From the NCBI GenBank assembly GCA_000727475.1, contig KL647293.1, positions 1,996,588-2,060,587 on the forward strand: a DNA stretch of 64,000 bases, written 5' to 3'. The notes under the pieces are model-generated. The model was not told where the DNA came from, made no database searches, and saw only the letters and a list, made by a program, of their open reading frames with translations. This stretch comes from Sarcocystis neurona. Lineage: Eukaryota; Apicomplexa; Conoidasida; Eucoccidiorida; Sarcocystidae. Both the position numbers and the translations under genes were made by a program. This document shows positions 11,601 to 22,619 of this stretch, piece after piece (position 1 is the first letter of the stretch; each line of letters begins with the position of its first letter).

Positions 11601-13739
11601 ATTCCAGAGCACGCTGCGATATTTTAATACGTCTTACCATATGTAACGACACACAGGAGCAGATAGAGGATGACGGAGCCGTAAAAATGTATTAACGCCT
11701 ATTCAAGACGAGACTACTCACATTGCGCCTCACAGATCCCCGCTGCTACGCACACAGGCGTATGTATACACAGGTGCGCATGTATGTAGATAGTGTCAAT
11801 GCAGTCACTGATATACGTACAGATGTACATATACATAAAAACCGTGCAGCACTATGCGACAGTGGAGTACTTCTATACCGCTTTCCCAGTGTGACTCCTG
11901 TCGCTCGTCAAGATGTGTCTAGCCTTTCCGGAAGGTGATTCGTAACCGACGACGCGGCGCAAAGTGGGATGTAGGCACAGCCAAAAGAGAAGGGCGGATG
12001 TTCTTGAATCTACACGGAGTGAAAACGGGAGGAAAATTTGCGTAGACGTTTCTCACTAGGTGTGGACGCCTTATCAGGAGTCGTGTACAGGCCCCCCTGC
12101 TTCTGCGTGACCACAGAAGTGCAACAACAGCCCACCATCTGGTGAACGTAGGACACAAACGAAGCCAAAATTGAATTTTTCCGAAGTGCCTTCTTGAACA
12201 GGTTGAACACGGCTTTGGTCTCATCTCACACGGCTCCAGCCACGTTATACAGCCGCCGGTTACTGCTACTTCGTAGGGCTTCCTCTGTGCTGATACGTAC
12301 CCAACTTCTTCCAAAAGTACACCTCTATGGGTGTGGTCCCCCCGCGGCAGGAGGACAAGGAAAGCAGAAGACCTCGGCACGGCCTCCTTCTACATAGCGT
12401 GTCCCGCGAACATGTTTGTCTCTGACGAAGGGGTCCTCCCGTGCGACCCTCTGCTGGGTGTCGCTTACTGCATGCGCCTCTTGCCAGCACCGGAAACCGT
12501 GTACATAGTCTCTTATTCACAATACAAACAAATTATTATTCTTCACAGTGCCACATCCATGACTGGTGCGAAACGGTACGTGCCTCGTCTCCAGCTGGTG
12601 CCGTAGTCGCATTCTCTGGGGTCTCTCGTCGCTCTCTTTATTCTGAAATGTCTGGTCACACAGAGGTACGCTTTTAAGTCTTTATTGTGAAAGAAAGCAA
12701 AGCTTTTCTTTCCGCCCCGTGCCTGTCTGTGTCTTCTCTGTTTTCCCCGTCTTCCTTGATTGCAGATTCCCCCTTGTTGCCGCCTCGTTCATCGCTCCGT
12801 TTCCTGGATTTCTTCATTCTCCGCCGACGAAGGTGCTCTGTGGCAGACTCCCTGCTCACCTACATGCAGAGTAGTCGTTGCTGTTCCATTCAGATGCTTT
12901 TTCTCTCGGTTCTATGCAACACTCGCATACCACGGGTATGTCTTTCCCATCAAGTGAAGCACTTCTTCTGAATATTTGCGTAACAGTGCAGTATCGCCTG
13001 TTCTACTCCTTTAAGGCATCGGCCCCTTTGACAGATCTACACCTACCAACTCGTCAGGCATACACATATTCAACATAAGTTGTCGACTGTGTCATACTTT
13101 GATAAAGGTGCGCACACTCTGGAGATTTTCGATGTTGCAACCTTCCTCTCTCTTCTTCGTGGTGCCTTCTTTACACGCCTCGCGGTACCTCCGTGCGCTC
13201 CCGGAACCTTCAGCACGTTTTTTGTGGACGGAGGTTTTAACGAGTAGAGCGTGCCTGACAGGGAAGAGTTCGTCTGTGGAGCGCACACATTTCTTTCGTA
13301 CTTCTTCTTGCCTCCTGCCTCGTCCCGCCCTTTTTCTCGTTAAGGCTAACAAACGTGCAGGAGCCTTCTGTCAAAACCGCAAAAACACCTGGTTTTGTCT
13401 CCCGCACCTTCCTGTCGTGGATCCTGGTGATTAAGAGGCCCACCCGTACGTCTCTTCGTACAGTGGGCCTCCGTGTCAACATACTACGCAACTGTATCTG
13501 GCTTCGTATCTGCGCACGCGTACTGCAGCTAGGGAGTGGTGTGTGGAGTGGACGCTGCATGCGTTCGCGTATTTGTTTCTCGGTGCACCGGCACACGATC
13601 GGGCTAGAGGAAGGGAAAGGCTGCCTAAGGGTTGCGACGGATGTACAGCTTCGCAGGGTCGGTAGAAGACGAAGACAGTCTCGCAGGACGGCGGCAACAA
13701 CAACAACAGCAGAAGAATTCCCTGTAGCGTAGCTACAGA
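8627..13739. other. Unassigned stretch between PRA1 and a CAG-rich block
   Basis: No recognisable gene. The sequence alternates mixed-composition DNA with ACGTATA-type microsatellite patches (about 9780-9850, 10690-10850 and 11570-11600). Frames that read plausibly but match nothing I know include 10264-10569 (plus, after a TTTTCTGTTGTCGAAG acceptor-like site), 12331-12606 (plus) and 13237-13596 (minus). 12690-13350 is pyrimidine-rich on the plus strand, like the leaders of other plus genes here, so an unrecognised plus-strand gene could start nearby. Confidence 0.4.
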
Positions 13740-13754
13740 TGCAACAGCTGATGA

Positions 13755-14387
13755 GTGGCTTCTAGTTGTCTCCACGCAGCAGCAGCAGCACAAGACGGTG
13801 CGGAGCGGCAGTTGCAACCTCACGAGGAGCAGAGAGGCTTCAGTGTCCCGTGCAACAACAGCAACAGCAGCGGCAGAGCCGTGCTGTACGAAACAGCAGC
13901 TTGGGCAGCAGCAGCACCGGCGGCAAGCAGCAGAACCGGGGGAACAGCAGCAGTTGATATAGAAGGGAAACTAGCGGAGCGAAAGGACAGCAGCAGGTTT
14001 TTCTGTTCAAGCTCCAGCAGCAGCAGCAGCACTTTGCTTTGCGGCGAGAGGCTAGATGGGGTTGCGCAGCGTCGACGGCAGCATTGGCAGCAAAAGAGCA
14101 GCAGCACCCACCAGCGCCGCCTCGGGGGATTATCAGCGCACACTAGGGTTGGGCAGTGGTGCAGCAGCGGTTCGAAGCAGCAGCGGCAGGCAAGTGGCGG
14201 CAGCAGGAGCAGTAACCGCGATGCCGCGCAGCAGCAGCGCACGTGGATGAGCAGCAGCAGAACACCCAGCAGGAAGAGGACTGGCTGTCTTGTTTTCAGC
14301 GACAGGAAGCAGCGGCGTGAGCCATTTGCGGGAGGAGTCCCACGCAGCAGCAGCAGCACTGGCATCACGGGAGGAAGCGCACACTAG
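13755..14387 (+). CDS. Possible exon of an uncharacterised CAG-rich protein
   Basis: A 210-codon open frame rich in CAG-phase triplets, giving AAAAA, SSSSSSSS, QQQ and Arg/Ser-rich segments. In the recognised genes of this window such sense-strand CAG density marks exons. No domain, no convincing start context and no matched splice partner were found. The opposite strand is also open for 182 codons, but its Leu/Cys runs look like a reverse shadow. An alternative is intron sequence of a minus-strand gene, because introns carry the CTG orientation. Treat as a candidate only. Confidence 0.2.
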   Translation: MASSCLHAAAAAQDGAERQLQPHEEQRGFSVPCNNSNSSGRAVLYETAAWAAAAPAASSRTGGTAAVDIEGKLAERKDSSRFFCSSSSSSSSTLLCGERLDGVAQRRRQHWQQKSSSTHQRRLGGLSAHTRVGQWCSSGSKQQRQASGGSRSSNRDAAQQQRTWMSSSRTPSRKRTGCLVFSDRKQRREPFAGGVPRSSSSTGITGGSAH

Positions 14388-14520
14388 GACGTCCTGTTGA
14401 TCTGCGGCGGCCAGAAGTGCTGCTGGGCTTCTACGCGACAAAAATTCTCCAAAATCGGCATTGTTTGTTGAAGATTGATTTGTGGCCTTTGTACCCGAAT
14501 TACCCGCTTGATGCCTGTCG

Positions 14521-14530
14521 TATACATATA

Positions 14531-14561
<31 letters not shown>
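14521..14561. repeat. (TA)n microsatellite
   Basis: Nearly perfect TA dinucleotide run with two interruptions near its 5' end. Confidence 0.9.
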
Positions 14562-14873
14562 GCGTACGCGCGGGTGAGACTAGACGTATGGATGAAGTTA
14601 GAGGCATCAAGTATTGCGTTTGGGGGAAGTTATCTGCGCGCACCCGTCTCCTCCCTGTTCTCCTCAGGGGTCTGTACTGTGCGGAGAAGACCCGTCTTGT
14701 ATATGGTCGCGCACATGTACGAGCCCTGCACACCAGATATAGGAATGTCCGTATGTAGCATATACACGCGTGGACGGGTATACACGTGTGCACACGACGT
14801 CCAAGCGTGCAGAAGATAGTGTCGCTCTCCCTTACATATTTATGTGTCTGTATGTGTGTGTATACATGACAGG

Positions 14874-14875
<2 letters not shown>

Positions 14876-14909
<34 letters not shown>
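14876..14909. repeat. (TA)n microsatellite
   Basis: Uninterrupted TA run of about 33 bases, followed by gggtcgtgtggg. Confidence 0.9.
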
Positions 14910-14911
<2 letters not shown>

Positions 14912-15596
14912 GTCGTGTGGGTGTCCTACGGCATAGGTGGAATTGGGATAGACGGACACACCTATGTAGCCGGCGATACACGGGCCGCAGCGAACGGGCT
15001 GACGAATAGAAGAGGGACAGCAGCATCGGCGGGCGCGTCGCCTTGTGCGGCAGTTAACCCACTTTGTCCGCGCACGCATGTATTCTGTCTCCCGTAGGAG
15101 CAACAGCAGCAGCTGCGCATTCTGTGTATCACCTTGCGCAGGTCTCGGCCCCTCCTTGGTCCGTCTTTCTTTCTGCGTGTGGCTGCCCTTCGTCCACGTC
15201 CATCTACATGTATGTAGAGAGACATTCGTATGTGTTTGCGGATATATAGCAGCTCGCAACGCACGACCTCCTCTGCGTAGCACACGTGTAGCAGCACACA
15301 ACGCATTACCTGCGTAGCACGCGTGGAAGCGACAGGCAGAGGCGGCCTGGCTGCAGCTACGGGGCGCGCACCCCAGGCAGCAGTAGCAACGCCCTCGAGC
15401 CACGGCAGCAGGAAGAAGAGCAGCAGGAGAGGTGGGTTTGTGGGGTGGCCACAGAGGTTCTGCCGGAGGGGCACTTTTTGGTGGTGGCAGAAGCTCGCGC
15501 GCGGCTTGACGTGCTGCATCTGTGACAGTGTGAGGCCCACCCGGGCAGGCATCTTTTCTCCTGCCGCTAAACGTGCTTATACTTGGACGCGTACCC

Positions 15597-15648
15597 ATAT
15601 ATATATATATATATATATATATGTATACACACACACACACACACACAC
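15597..15648. repeat. Compound (TA)n-(CA)n microsatellite
   Basis: A TA run (about 15597-15622) passes through tgtata directly into a CA run (about 15627-15648). Confidence 0.9.
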
Positions 15649-16921
15649 GCGTACACACATGCAAGTGTACAGCCCCACACCTGCCCAATCGTCTGCAGAT
15701 CTGCCTTGGCCTTGTGTCTCCGTCTCTTTCTGTGGTAATAAGCTCTCGTACATGCGAGCGCCGGGGCATGTTTGTTGCTTAGCTAAGTAGCCTCCCACTT
15801 CCCCCTCCTCTCACGTTTTCCTTCTTACCCCGCATATTGTCCTCTGCAGCATTTTTGCTGCACGCGCCCCTCGCCCCCCGGAGCAGCCCTGCGCGCGACC
15901 GAGGACGTGCGCCCAGGCATGTAGCTCTGTTGTGCAGTGTGCTAGCAACGGCGTCCCTTGCAGCAGCAGGAGCAACAGCCGTGGAGACAGGGCCTCTGTT
16001 CATTGCAGCAGTGCGTACGCGCGAGTCAGTCTCGCTATCTGCGACGACGCTTGACGTATGGCGGCAGTGCACGCGCATGCAGTGGCCACAACGATGTTCA
16101 ACAGCAAGGGCAGCAGCAGTTTTGCAGCAGCGCCGGCAGAGAAGCAGAAGCGGACAGAGCGACAGCGCTGAGGCTATAGGTGTAGTGGCTGCCGCAACCG
16201 TATTGCTACCACGTGCTCTCCCCGCAGCAACAGCGCGCAGTGTCCAGACCGTCTTCTCTCGGCGGTGGCTGCCATGCATGCAGCAGTCAGAGGGTGTCCT
16301 ATCTCTCTGTGTCGCTGGCGCAACATTGCATTCCTCTGCGCATGCCATCTTTGAAATTTCTTCCTCTCTGCCTCTTGCAGCAGTGGAAGCAGCCGACAAG
16401 CGCGTGTGGGCCTGCTGGCTTCCTGCGGCGGTGTCCCCACTTTTTCATAGAGTCGTCTTCTCTGCTTTGCGTACTGCTGCTGTATAGGAGACGCCGTCAT
16501 ATCCTGCGCTGGCATTTGCAGGAGTGGAGTGCGTGAGCACTGGAGGGGCGCATCTATCTTTCGTCCTGGCGGGCTGCTGCCTCTGCCAGGGATCTGCTGC
16601 GCCGCTGCAGCCGGTCTCGCGGGCGCTAGGTTGCTCGTCGTTGCTGCTGCAGTGTTCGTGGGGTGCAGCAGCAGTGCGTACACCTGTGGGGTTTCTTCGT
16701 CGGCGCCTACTAGAGCGGAGTCCGTACCCAAAAAAATCGACTTTTTCGGCTGAGCTGCAGCAGGACTCTTCACGATTGGTGTGTCTTTTACTTTTGTACG
16801 CGTGGGGACAGGTCCTGGGTCAGTCGCGTTTCTCTTTTATTTGACTTTTTTCTCTGTGTTGCCCGCGGGTCGGTCGCGTGTAGTTGAGAGAGAACTAGCG
16901 TGCCCCATCGCTGCCGTCCCA

Positions 16922-18047
16922 ATGCTGGATTCTTTGTACGGCGACCTCCCTCCTTCAAAGGAGGAGAGCAGCAGCAGCCGCACTGCGGCACCCAAAAGCA
17001 CGTCGTTGCTGGGCTCGCTTTACGATGATTTGGACGACGCCCCGGGCGATGCAAGTCCAACTGGGTCACCTGCTACTGCGGCTTCTGCTGCGTCCTCTTC
17101 CTCGTCCTCTGCTTCGTCTGGGTCTTCTGCTGGTGCATCTTCTGCTGCCGCGCCTTCTGGTGCTTCTGCGTGGGCTGCGCACCGGCTGCAGCTGCTCACG
17201 CCCGCGGTGGTGAGGAAGCAGACGCTCGCAGCAGCCGCAGCGAAGACAGTGACGAGCGGCACCCCATCGGGGGCCCCAGCGAGCGCGACGGCAGCAGCAG
17301 CGGCAGCAGGGACGGCCGGCGGCGCAGCAACAGGGACGGCAGGAGGAAGTGCAGATGGCAGCGCTGCCGACAACGACAGCGACAAGTCAAGTATCGCGGC
17401 GAGAAGCCGGTCTGTGGGGGCGACTGCAGCAGCAGGCAACGTCGGCAGTTTTGGCAAAAGTGGAAGCAATGCAGCCGGGGGAGGGAGCAGCACCAGCAAG
17501 CACTCGGCTATCGATGTGGCTGCAGTTGCAGCTGCTGCGAGTGCTGCAGCAGCTGCTGTTGCGGCCCAGTTGAAGGCTGTCAAGAGCGAGGCGGGCTTGA
17601 TTCTCAGCCGCGGGGCCGCAGCGGCAGGAGCAGCAGCAGCACCTGCACCAGCGGAAGCACCAGTGGTTGCCGCAGGTGCTGCAGCAGACGGTGCGTGCGC
17701 AGCGGACGTGAAGGAAGACGAAAAGGCGCAAGCCTCCGCGGCTGCAACTGTGAAGACCGAGCAGGCGGGAGGAGCAGCAGCAGCATTAGCTGATGAACAG
17801 GAACCGTCCAAGGCCGCCGGTTCTGCAGGAGTCGCAGCAGCAGCAGCAGAAGAGGAAGAAGACAAGAGTGGTTTCATTGCTATCGGCAGTCTTCCGGACG
17901 AGTACGACCCCACAGCCCCGAACGACTACATCAGTGTCTACAGAGAGCGCATTCGAAAGCAGCAGCGGGAGGAACTTGAAAGACTGAGGCAGCAGGAGCT
18001 CGAGAAACAAAGAAGAGAACGAGAACTGGCTCTCGGCGGACCCGGAG
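16922..18047 (+). CDS. RBM17: SPF45 exon 1
   Basis: Encodes both SLYxDL motifs, the Ala/Ser-rich low-complexity region and the DEYDP block with its charged helix. It ends at GGAG|GTACAA after the first base of a Gly/Val codon (phase 1). The frame runs on to a stop at 18077-18079 if unspliced. Confidence 0.88.
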
Positions 18048-20331
18048 GTACAATTCTCCCTGTTTTCGTTGAAGCTTGACGACGCACTCACATACATATA
18101 TATGCGTTGGCTTCCCTGGAGGGAATAATTCTGCATTTGCATGCAAATTACTATTTATGTAAATGATATATATATATGTTTTTACATGTGTCGCGTCTCT
18201 CTCTCTATATATAGCTATATATATATATATATATCCGCTTGTAGCGGGTCTGCTGGCGGTGGTGTTGCTCGTGCTACGAAAGCAGCAGCTGCGGGGCCGG
18301 CCGGTCGAGGCTGCTGACGTGGCTTACCGCGTTTTTTTGGGTGAATGCTGCTGCTCTGTGCTGCATGCGCAGAAGGCTGCTGATGGTACCTGGCTGCAGT
18401 GCGTGTTGCTGCTGCGTCTCCTCTGCCTTGTGTACGTCACAGCTGCTGCGGCGCCTAGGTGTCCGCGTGAGGTGCTGCAAATGCTTCTCGCCGATATATG
18501 TGCATGCAGCAAGTGCTGCTTCTGTTAGTGGTGGTCCACCACCACGTACGAAGGTTGGTCTGCCGTCGGTACATTCTGCGTGCGTCCTGCGTTTTGCAGC
18601 TGCTGGAAATGTTGGACGTGGTGCATTATTCTCTGTTGCTACGTCGCCACTCTCCGGCGCACCATGTGCTGCGGCTGTGGCACTGCTTCTCCCTTCTCTG
18701 CTGCTGGTTCATTTGCCTTTTGCTGCCCCTGCTGCTGCTGTTGCCCAGTGCTGCTACTGCTGCTACCGTTGCCGTTCACGCCCTGGTGCTGTTGATTCTG
18801 CTCGAGAGGAACTGCTGCTTTTCTCTCCCGCGATGACGCGGCGACTCTTCGCCTTCTGCTCAGGAGGGCGGCAGTTTTTCTTTGCCGCCGTGCTGCTGCG
18901 TATTTGAACTCCGCTGCTGCTCCAGGAACCCTGCCTTTCTCCGTGCGCTTGTCCTCCTCAGCTGCGTGAGGTATTTTAGACGCCTTCGTCTGTGGCTGCT
19001 GGTGCGGCTTTTTTTAGATGTTCCGTTACTCTGTCTTTCATTGGTGTGCTCCTTTCTCGGCTTTTGCTGCTAGTGCGGCCCCTGCGTGGCCTGCTGCTGC
19101 TGTTCCTGCTGCTGCCAGCACTTCGCTGCTGTGATACTGCTTTTATCGATGTTCCTGCGTGCAAGACAGATGCTGCTGCTTCTGCATATTATTCACCTGC
19201 TGGGTGCCTCCTTGTCTCTCTCCTGCTTTGCTCCTGCTGCTGCGGATTCACACTGCTACCTGCCTACTTGCGTTTCTCCTTTCTTACTGCTGCAATATGC
19301 TGCTGCTGCCGCTGCAATGCTGCTGCTGCTGCAGTGCCGCCTCTTTCGGGCGTGGCGTTCAGCGAGGGTCCAGGGGGTGGTGCGGGTCCGCCCGGTCAAG
19401 CTGGCGCGGTTCCTGCTGCTGGCGCTGCTGTGCCTGCACCGCCGGCGCTGCCTTCTTATATCGACCCAGCCAAGAAATCGTTTGCTGCTCGCATGATGGA
19501 AAAAATGGGATGGAAGCACGGCGAAGGGTTAGGCGTCAACAAACAGGGCATTACAGCTCCCCTTGTCGCCAAAAAGACTGCCATGCGCAGCGGTGTTATT
19601 GTTCAGGTGAGGGCTATATTTGCCGCTGCTGCAGCAGGCTTGCTCGTGCGTCCACAGTTGTCTATATGTATACACACGTGGGCCGATCTCCTACGTTTGT
19701 CGTGTTGTTCATCATCTCTTTTATGAATTACCTGCATTTTTCTGTCTGCTTCTGTGTGTTTGTATGTGTCCGTGTGTGTGTACGATTCTTCCCCCTACAG
19801 GTGTATGTTTCTCCCTGCTGGTCCCCGTGCAGTCTCTGTCTTACCATTTCGTCTGTCCTTTGGGTTGCCTCCTTCCGCTTCTTCGTTACCTGCCACGTCG
19901 TCGCTTTCTGTTTCTCGTTCTCACCCCTGTGTGCTTTGCTGTTGCAGGGGGCGGAGGTGGTCGCGGCAGCAGCCCAGGCGCGCGCCGCGCAATTTAACCG
20001 GGCACCCACGCGTGTGCTGCTGCTGCTGAACATGGTCGGGAGAGGAGAAGTAGATGAAGATTTGAAGCAGGAGACCGAAGAGGAAGCAGCGAAGTTCGGG
20101 AACTTGTTGCAAGTGCGGGTGGTGGAAGCTGCGGAGGCGCCTGACGAAGAGGCCGTGCGCATATTTTGCGAGTACGAGCGGAAAGAAGAAGCGACGCTGG
20201 CGTTTTTGACGATGAACGGCCGCGTCTTTGGTGGGAGGACTGTAAGAAGCAAGTTTTTCTGCGAAGACAGGTGGCAGAAGGAAGACCTTCTGCCCAACCC
20301 GGAGGAAGAGGCGGACAAGAAAATTGAGTGA
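16922..20331 (+). CDS. RBM17: Splicing factor 45 (SPF45/RBM17-like)
   Basis: Model join(16922..18047, 19335..19606, 19948..20331), 593 residues. SPF45 is a nuclear spliceosome-associated factor; its C-terminal U2AF-homology motif (UHM) binds Trp-containing ULM peptides of factors such as SF1, U2AF65 and SF3b155 and affects 3' splice-site choice. In order: SLYGDL (residues 4-9) and SLYDDL (32-37), matching the SLYDDL N-terminus of the family; a long Ala/Ser-rich insertion; DEYDPTAPNDY (about 326-336) followed by an Arg/Glu/Gln-rich helix, as in DEYDPMFPNDY of human RBM17; a G-patch (about 424-456, GWKHGEGLG); and the UHM (about 487-580) with NMVG, GEVDEDL, EAVRIF and RVF (558-560), the UHM RxF motif. 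Human RBM17 is about 400 residues; the surplus is the Ala-rich insertion. The start was chosen because the family begins at this motif; the frame is open further upstream. Confidence 0.92.
18048..19334 (+). other. SPF45 intron 1 (CTG-rich, with TA cluster)
   Basis: A 1287-bp intron. It starts with a (TA)n/CT cluster at about 18163-18232 and continues with dense CTG-type triplets and T runs up to the acceptor CTGCTGCAG. Cys/Leu-rich open frames here are read as chance products. A further small exon inside cannot be excluded, but the flanking exons already join in phase. Confidence 0.75.
19335..19606 (+). CDS. RBM17: SPF45 exon 2 (G-patch)
   Basis: Starts after CTGCAG in phase 1 (G plus TG gives Val) and ends at CAG|GTGAGG in phase 0. 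Encodes a Pro/Gly/Ala linker and the G-patch: FAARMMEKMGWKHGEGLG, then KQGIT and KKT, in the family order. Confidence 0.92.
19948..20331 (+). CDS. RBM17: SPF45 exon 3 (UHM) and stop
   Basis: Starts after CTGTTGCAG in phase 0 and ends with TGA at 20329-20331. Encodes the whole UHM: VLLLLNMVGRGEVDEDL, EAVRIFCEYE and NGRVFGGRTV, each closely similar to human RBM17. The tail after the UHM is acidic (NPEEEADKKIE). Confidence 0.93.
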   Translation, partial: GAEVVAAAAQARAAQFNRAPTRVLLLLNMVGRGEVDEDLKQETEEEAAKFGNLLQVRVVEAAEAPDEEAVRIFCEYERKEEATLAFLTMNGRVFGGRTVRSKFFCEDRWQKEDLLPNPEEEADKKIE

Positions 20332-20962
20332 ACAGGCGTTGGGGGAGAGGTCGGAAGAGAGAGGAGGAGAGAGGGGGGAGAACAGAAAGAAGAGACAGCG
20401 TAGGGAGGGAAGCAACGAATAAGGAAGAAAGCGCAAGAGAAACGAAGGGGGGAAGGACGGAAAGGGACGGGAGTGCGGAGGAGAGTGTGGAAAAGAGGTG
20501 AGCGAGGAGAGGAAGATAGAGGCATGAGCAAGGAGGAAGAGGCAGACGGAGAGAGAGAGGTGGGGAGGATGTAGGGGAAAGGAATAAGAAGGCGAGAGAC
20601 AGAAAGAAGTGAAAAAAAAGAGAAGGAACACAGAGAGAAAGAGAGAGGAAGGAGGGGGGAGCCACACACAGAGAGACGTGAATAGGAAGAAGATAGGAGG
20701 GAGGCACCTGTATTCTGTCTATCAAAAGGAGGACGAATAACTATCTGGCGTCGTGTATGTTTTTGCCCCAAACCGGGGGAATTTGGTGCCTTTTGTAGTG
20801 TTCTGTAAGAAGCGGAAATTCTGAGACTGTAGGATGTCTCCGCGCACTCAGGAAGAGGCTGTGGAAAACGTCTGTCTGTCTGTCGATCGCGCTGTGCACG
20901 AAGGCAGAGATTCACTCGCAGAAAGAAGAAGAGGAGGAACCGCCTGATGGCGGGCGGGGCCC
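20332..20962. other. Purine tract following SPF45
   Basis: From the SPF45 stop to about 20700 the plus strand is almost all A and G, in units such as gagagaggaagga. This is likely 3' untranslated and downstream sequence. Long open frames on the minus strand (up to 429 codons over 19728-21017) arise because a pure pyrimidine strand makes few stop codons. Confidence 0.7.
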
Positions 20963-21405
20963 TCAAGTGGTGAGAACAACAGGTGTTTGCCGAAGAAGAA
21001 GGAGGAAACACAAACAAGTCATATGTCTCTGTGTCGCCTCCTCACCTTGGCTCGAAGTTACTGTGTTTGTTAATCCGTACACGTTGACTCCTGCTATCAC
21101 GAACCCTACTACCGGAACAGATCGTCGTCTGCTCCACTTTTTAACCACCTCGACGGCTCTTTCCACTTGCGATCTGACCACTCCTATACTTGTCTACAAG
21201 CAGTGTTCCAGCTGCCATTAGTACTGCTTCTAATTCTACGATTGCTACCCGTGGCCAACGTCAAACACAGCTGCGACGAAATTACGTAAATACCAACGGC
21301 TACGAAGTGTCCACCCAGCAAGCACAGCTGGCACTTGATTCCGCCCAGGCTCCTATAGTCATTGAACGACTGTTGGATCTATTACGACTATGGACTGTGT
21401 CCTAC

Positions 21406-22613
21406 TTCAACCAATGCTACTATACTACTCATCGTCACAGATAAATTCTTTCCTTTTGATTCCACGACGAGCAACTCGGGGTGTGACGCTCCGGTAATGC
21501 TTTCCACAAAAGCTACTGGAGGCCCTTTTCTCAGTGCCACGTAGAACGGGAACTCCAACGGGCGTACACAATCAAAAACATACTGCAAACAAAAACACCA
21601 GGTAGACACGTATATGTATGTATATCTCTATCTATGTAGAAACATGCGTAGGGTTGCTACCTCTGCGTGCATCTCTTTCAACGAAGCCTGGATCCAGCGC
21701 TGCTGCAGCACAAGAAAATGGATACGGACGTAAGGAAGTGAATACCGTACTTGTTGTTTCTCACTGCGTCTACGTGGGTGCTAGGCATGCACATATGGAC
21801 CTGCTGGGGCAGGGGCTGCGGCGCTGCTACATTCTTTATAACTATATGTGAGGAAAGTATCGTCGCCACGGTGAAAACACGCCTGTAGTTTATGCGGAGT
21901 ACAACCACCTCAGAGCAGCACGTCACGCACACTGGCGCTCGTGTGTACATGGACCGGAGTACGTCTGCTTATATTGTAGTATGTAGGACTATATATCTGT
22001 ATGTGCGCACTTATATACATGCATGCGTACTTGACTTTATCTCACGCACCGGGGTGAGCACGCGTGAACGAGTATACCTGTACATTCAGAGATATTTGTG
22101 TTGAGAATATGGGTGATATTAAGACTAAATGGACAAATAGGAGAGGAACCCGTATGTGTTGTGAATGCGAACATATTTAGGCATGCACAGAAGGACGGTG
22201 ACGAAGGCGAAGTGTAGGCGTACGCACGGCAGTGCACGTCAAGTGTCAGTATCTCTCCCTGCTGGCAGATGAAGTCCGTCCCGCGTCCATTCGCGACTTT
22301 CGTTAGACAACGAGTGAGAAAAAAATAGTTTGAGACAAGCCTCGTCGTCCTGTCCTCTTCCTTCTTGTTAGATCAACCCCTCATTACCTGGAAGCTCGGC
22401 AACAGTCCAGTTATGTACCACCTCATTGCCACCGTGCAGAGATATGCGCTTCTGTGCCGGTAGTGTAAGTAAAGTGGACAACAAAGTTCTCCCGTCACTT
22501 CGAAATTTTCCCACTGCTGCAGGTAGTGTGACGGGGTTGTTTCCGCTGGTATTTTGTGATTGATATTTTTTGCCGTATAAAATACGTGCTAGTGACGCTG
22601 CGTCTCCAGCATC
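21406..22613 (-). CDS. Candidate three-exon segment of an unrecognised minus-strand gene
   Basis: Proposed exons in transcript order: 22613-22388, 21931-21801 and 21582-21406. Exon 1 ends at CAG|GTAATG in phase 1; exon 2 begins after GCGCCAG in phase 1 and ends at CAGCAG|GTCCAT in phase 0; exon 3 begins after TTTTGTTTGCAG in phase 0 and ends at GAA|GTAGGA in phase 0. The joined 177-codon product has no stop and no homopolymer runs; it contains VVHNWTVAELP, NVAAPQPLPQQYVFDC and VAFVESITGAS. I recognise no family. Starts and ends are missing, so flanking exons would be needed. Frames of this size occur by chance, and plus-strand frames overlap, so this rests on splice-phase agreement alone. Confidence 0.28.
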
Positions 22614-22619
22614 CTTCAA

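Larger units (their letters stand above)
14388..16921. other. Upstream region of the SPF45 gene, no supported gene
   Basis: Holds three TA/CA microsatellites (separate entries) and, from about 15840 to 16780, a CTG-rich and pyrimidine-rich segment. On the plus strand this resembles the introns and leaders of the named genes and may be 5' leader or an untranslated intron of SPF45. On the minus strand 16174-16773 is open for 199 codons starting MKSPAAAQPKKS; it has no known domain and would place a divergent start 149 bp from the SPF45 ATG. I could not decide between these readings. Confidence 0.4.

Noticed and set aside
17020..17913. 297-codon minus-strand Ala-rich frame
   Set aside because: Reverse shadow of SPF45 exon 1; GCA/GCT-rich coding DNA stays open in this frame on the other strand.
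19728..21017. 429-codon minus-strand frame
   Set aside because: Antisense to SPF45 exon 3 and to the purine tract; Ser/Pro/Phe-rich by composition, no family resemblance.
21640..21665. Single AGGGTT, part of the coccidian telomere-type repeat
   Set aside because: One occurrence only; no tandem AGGGTTT/AAACCCT array in the window.
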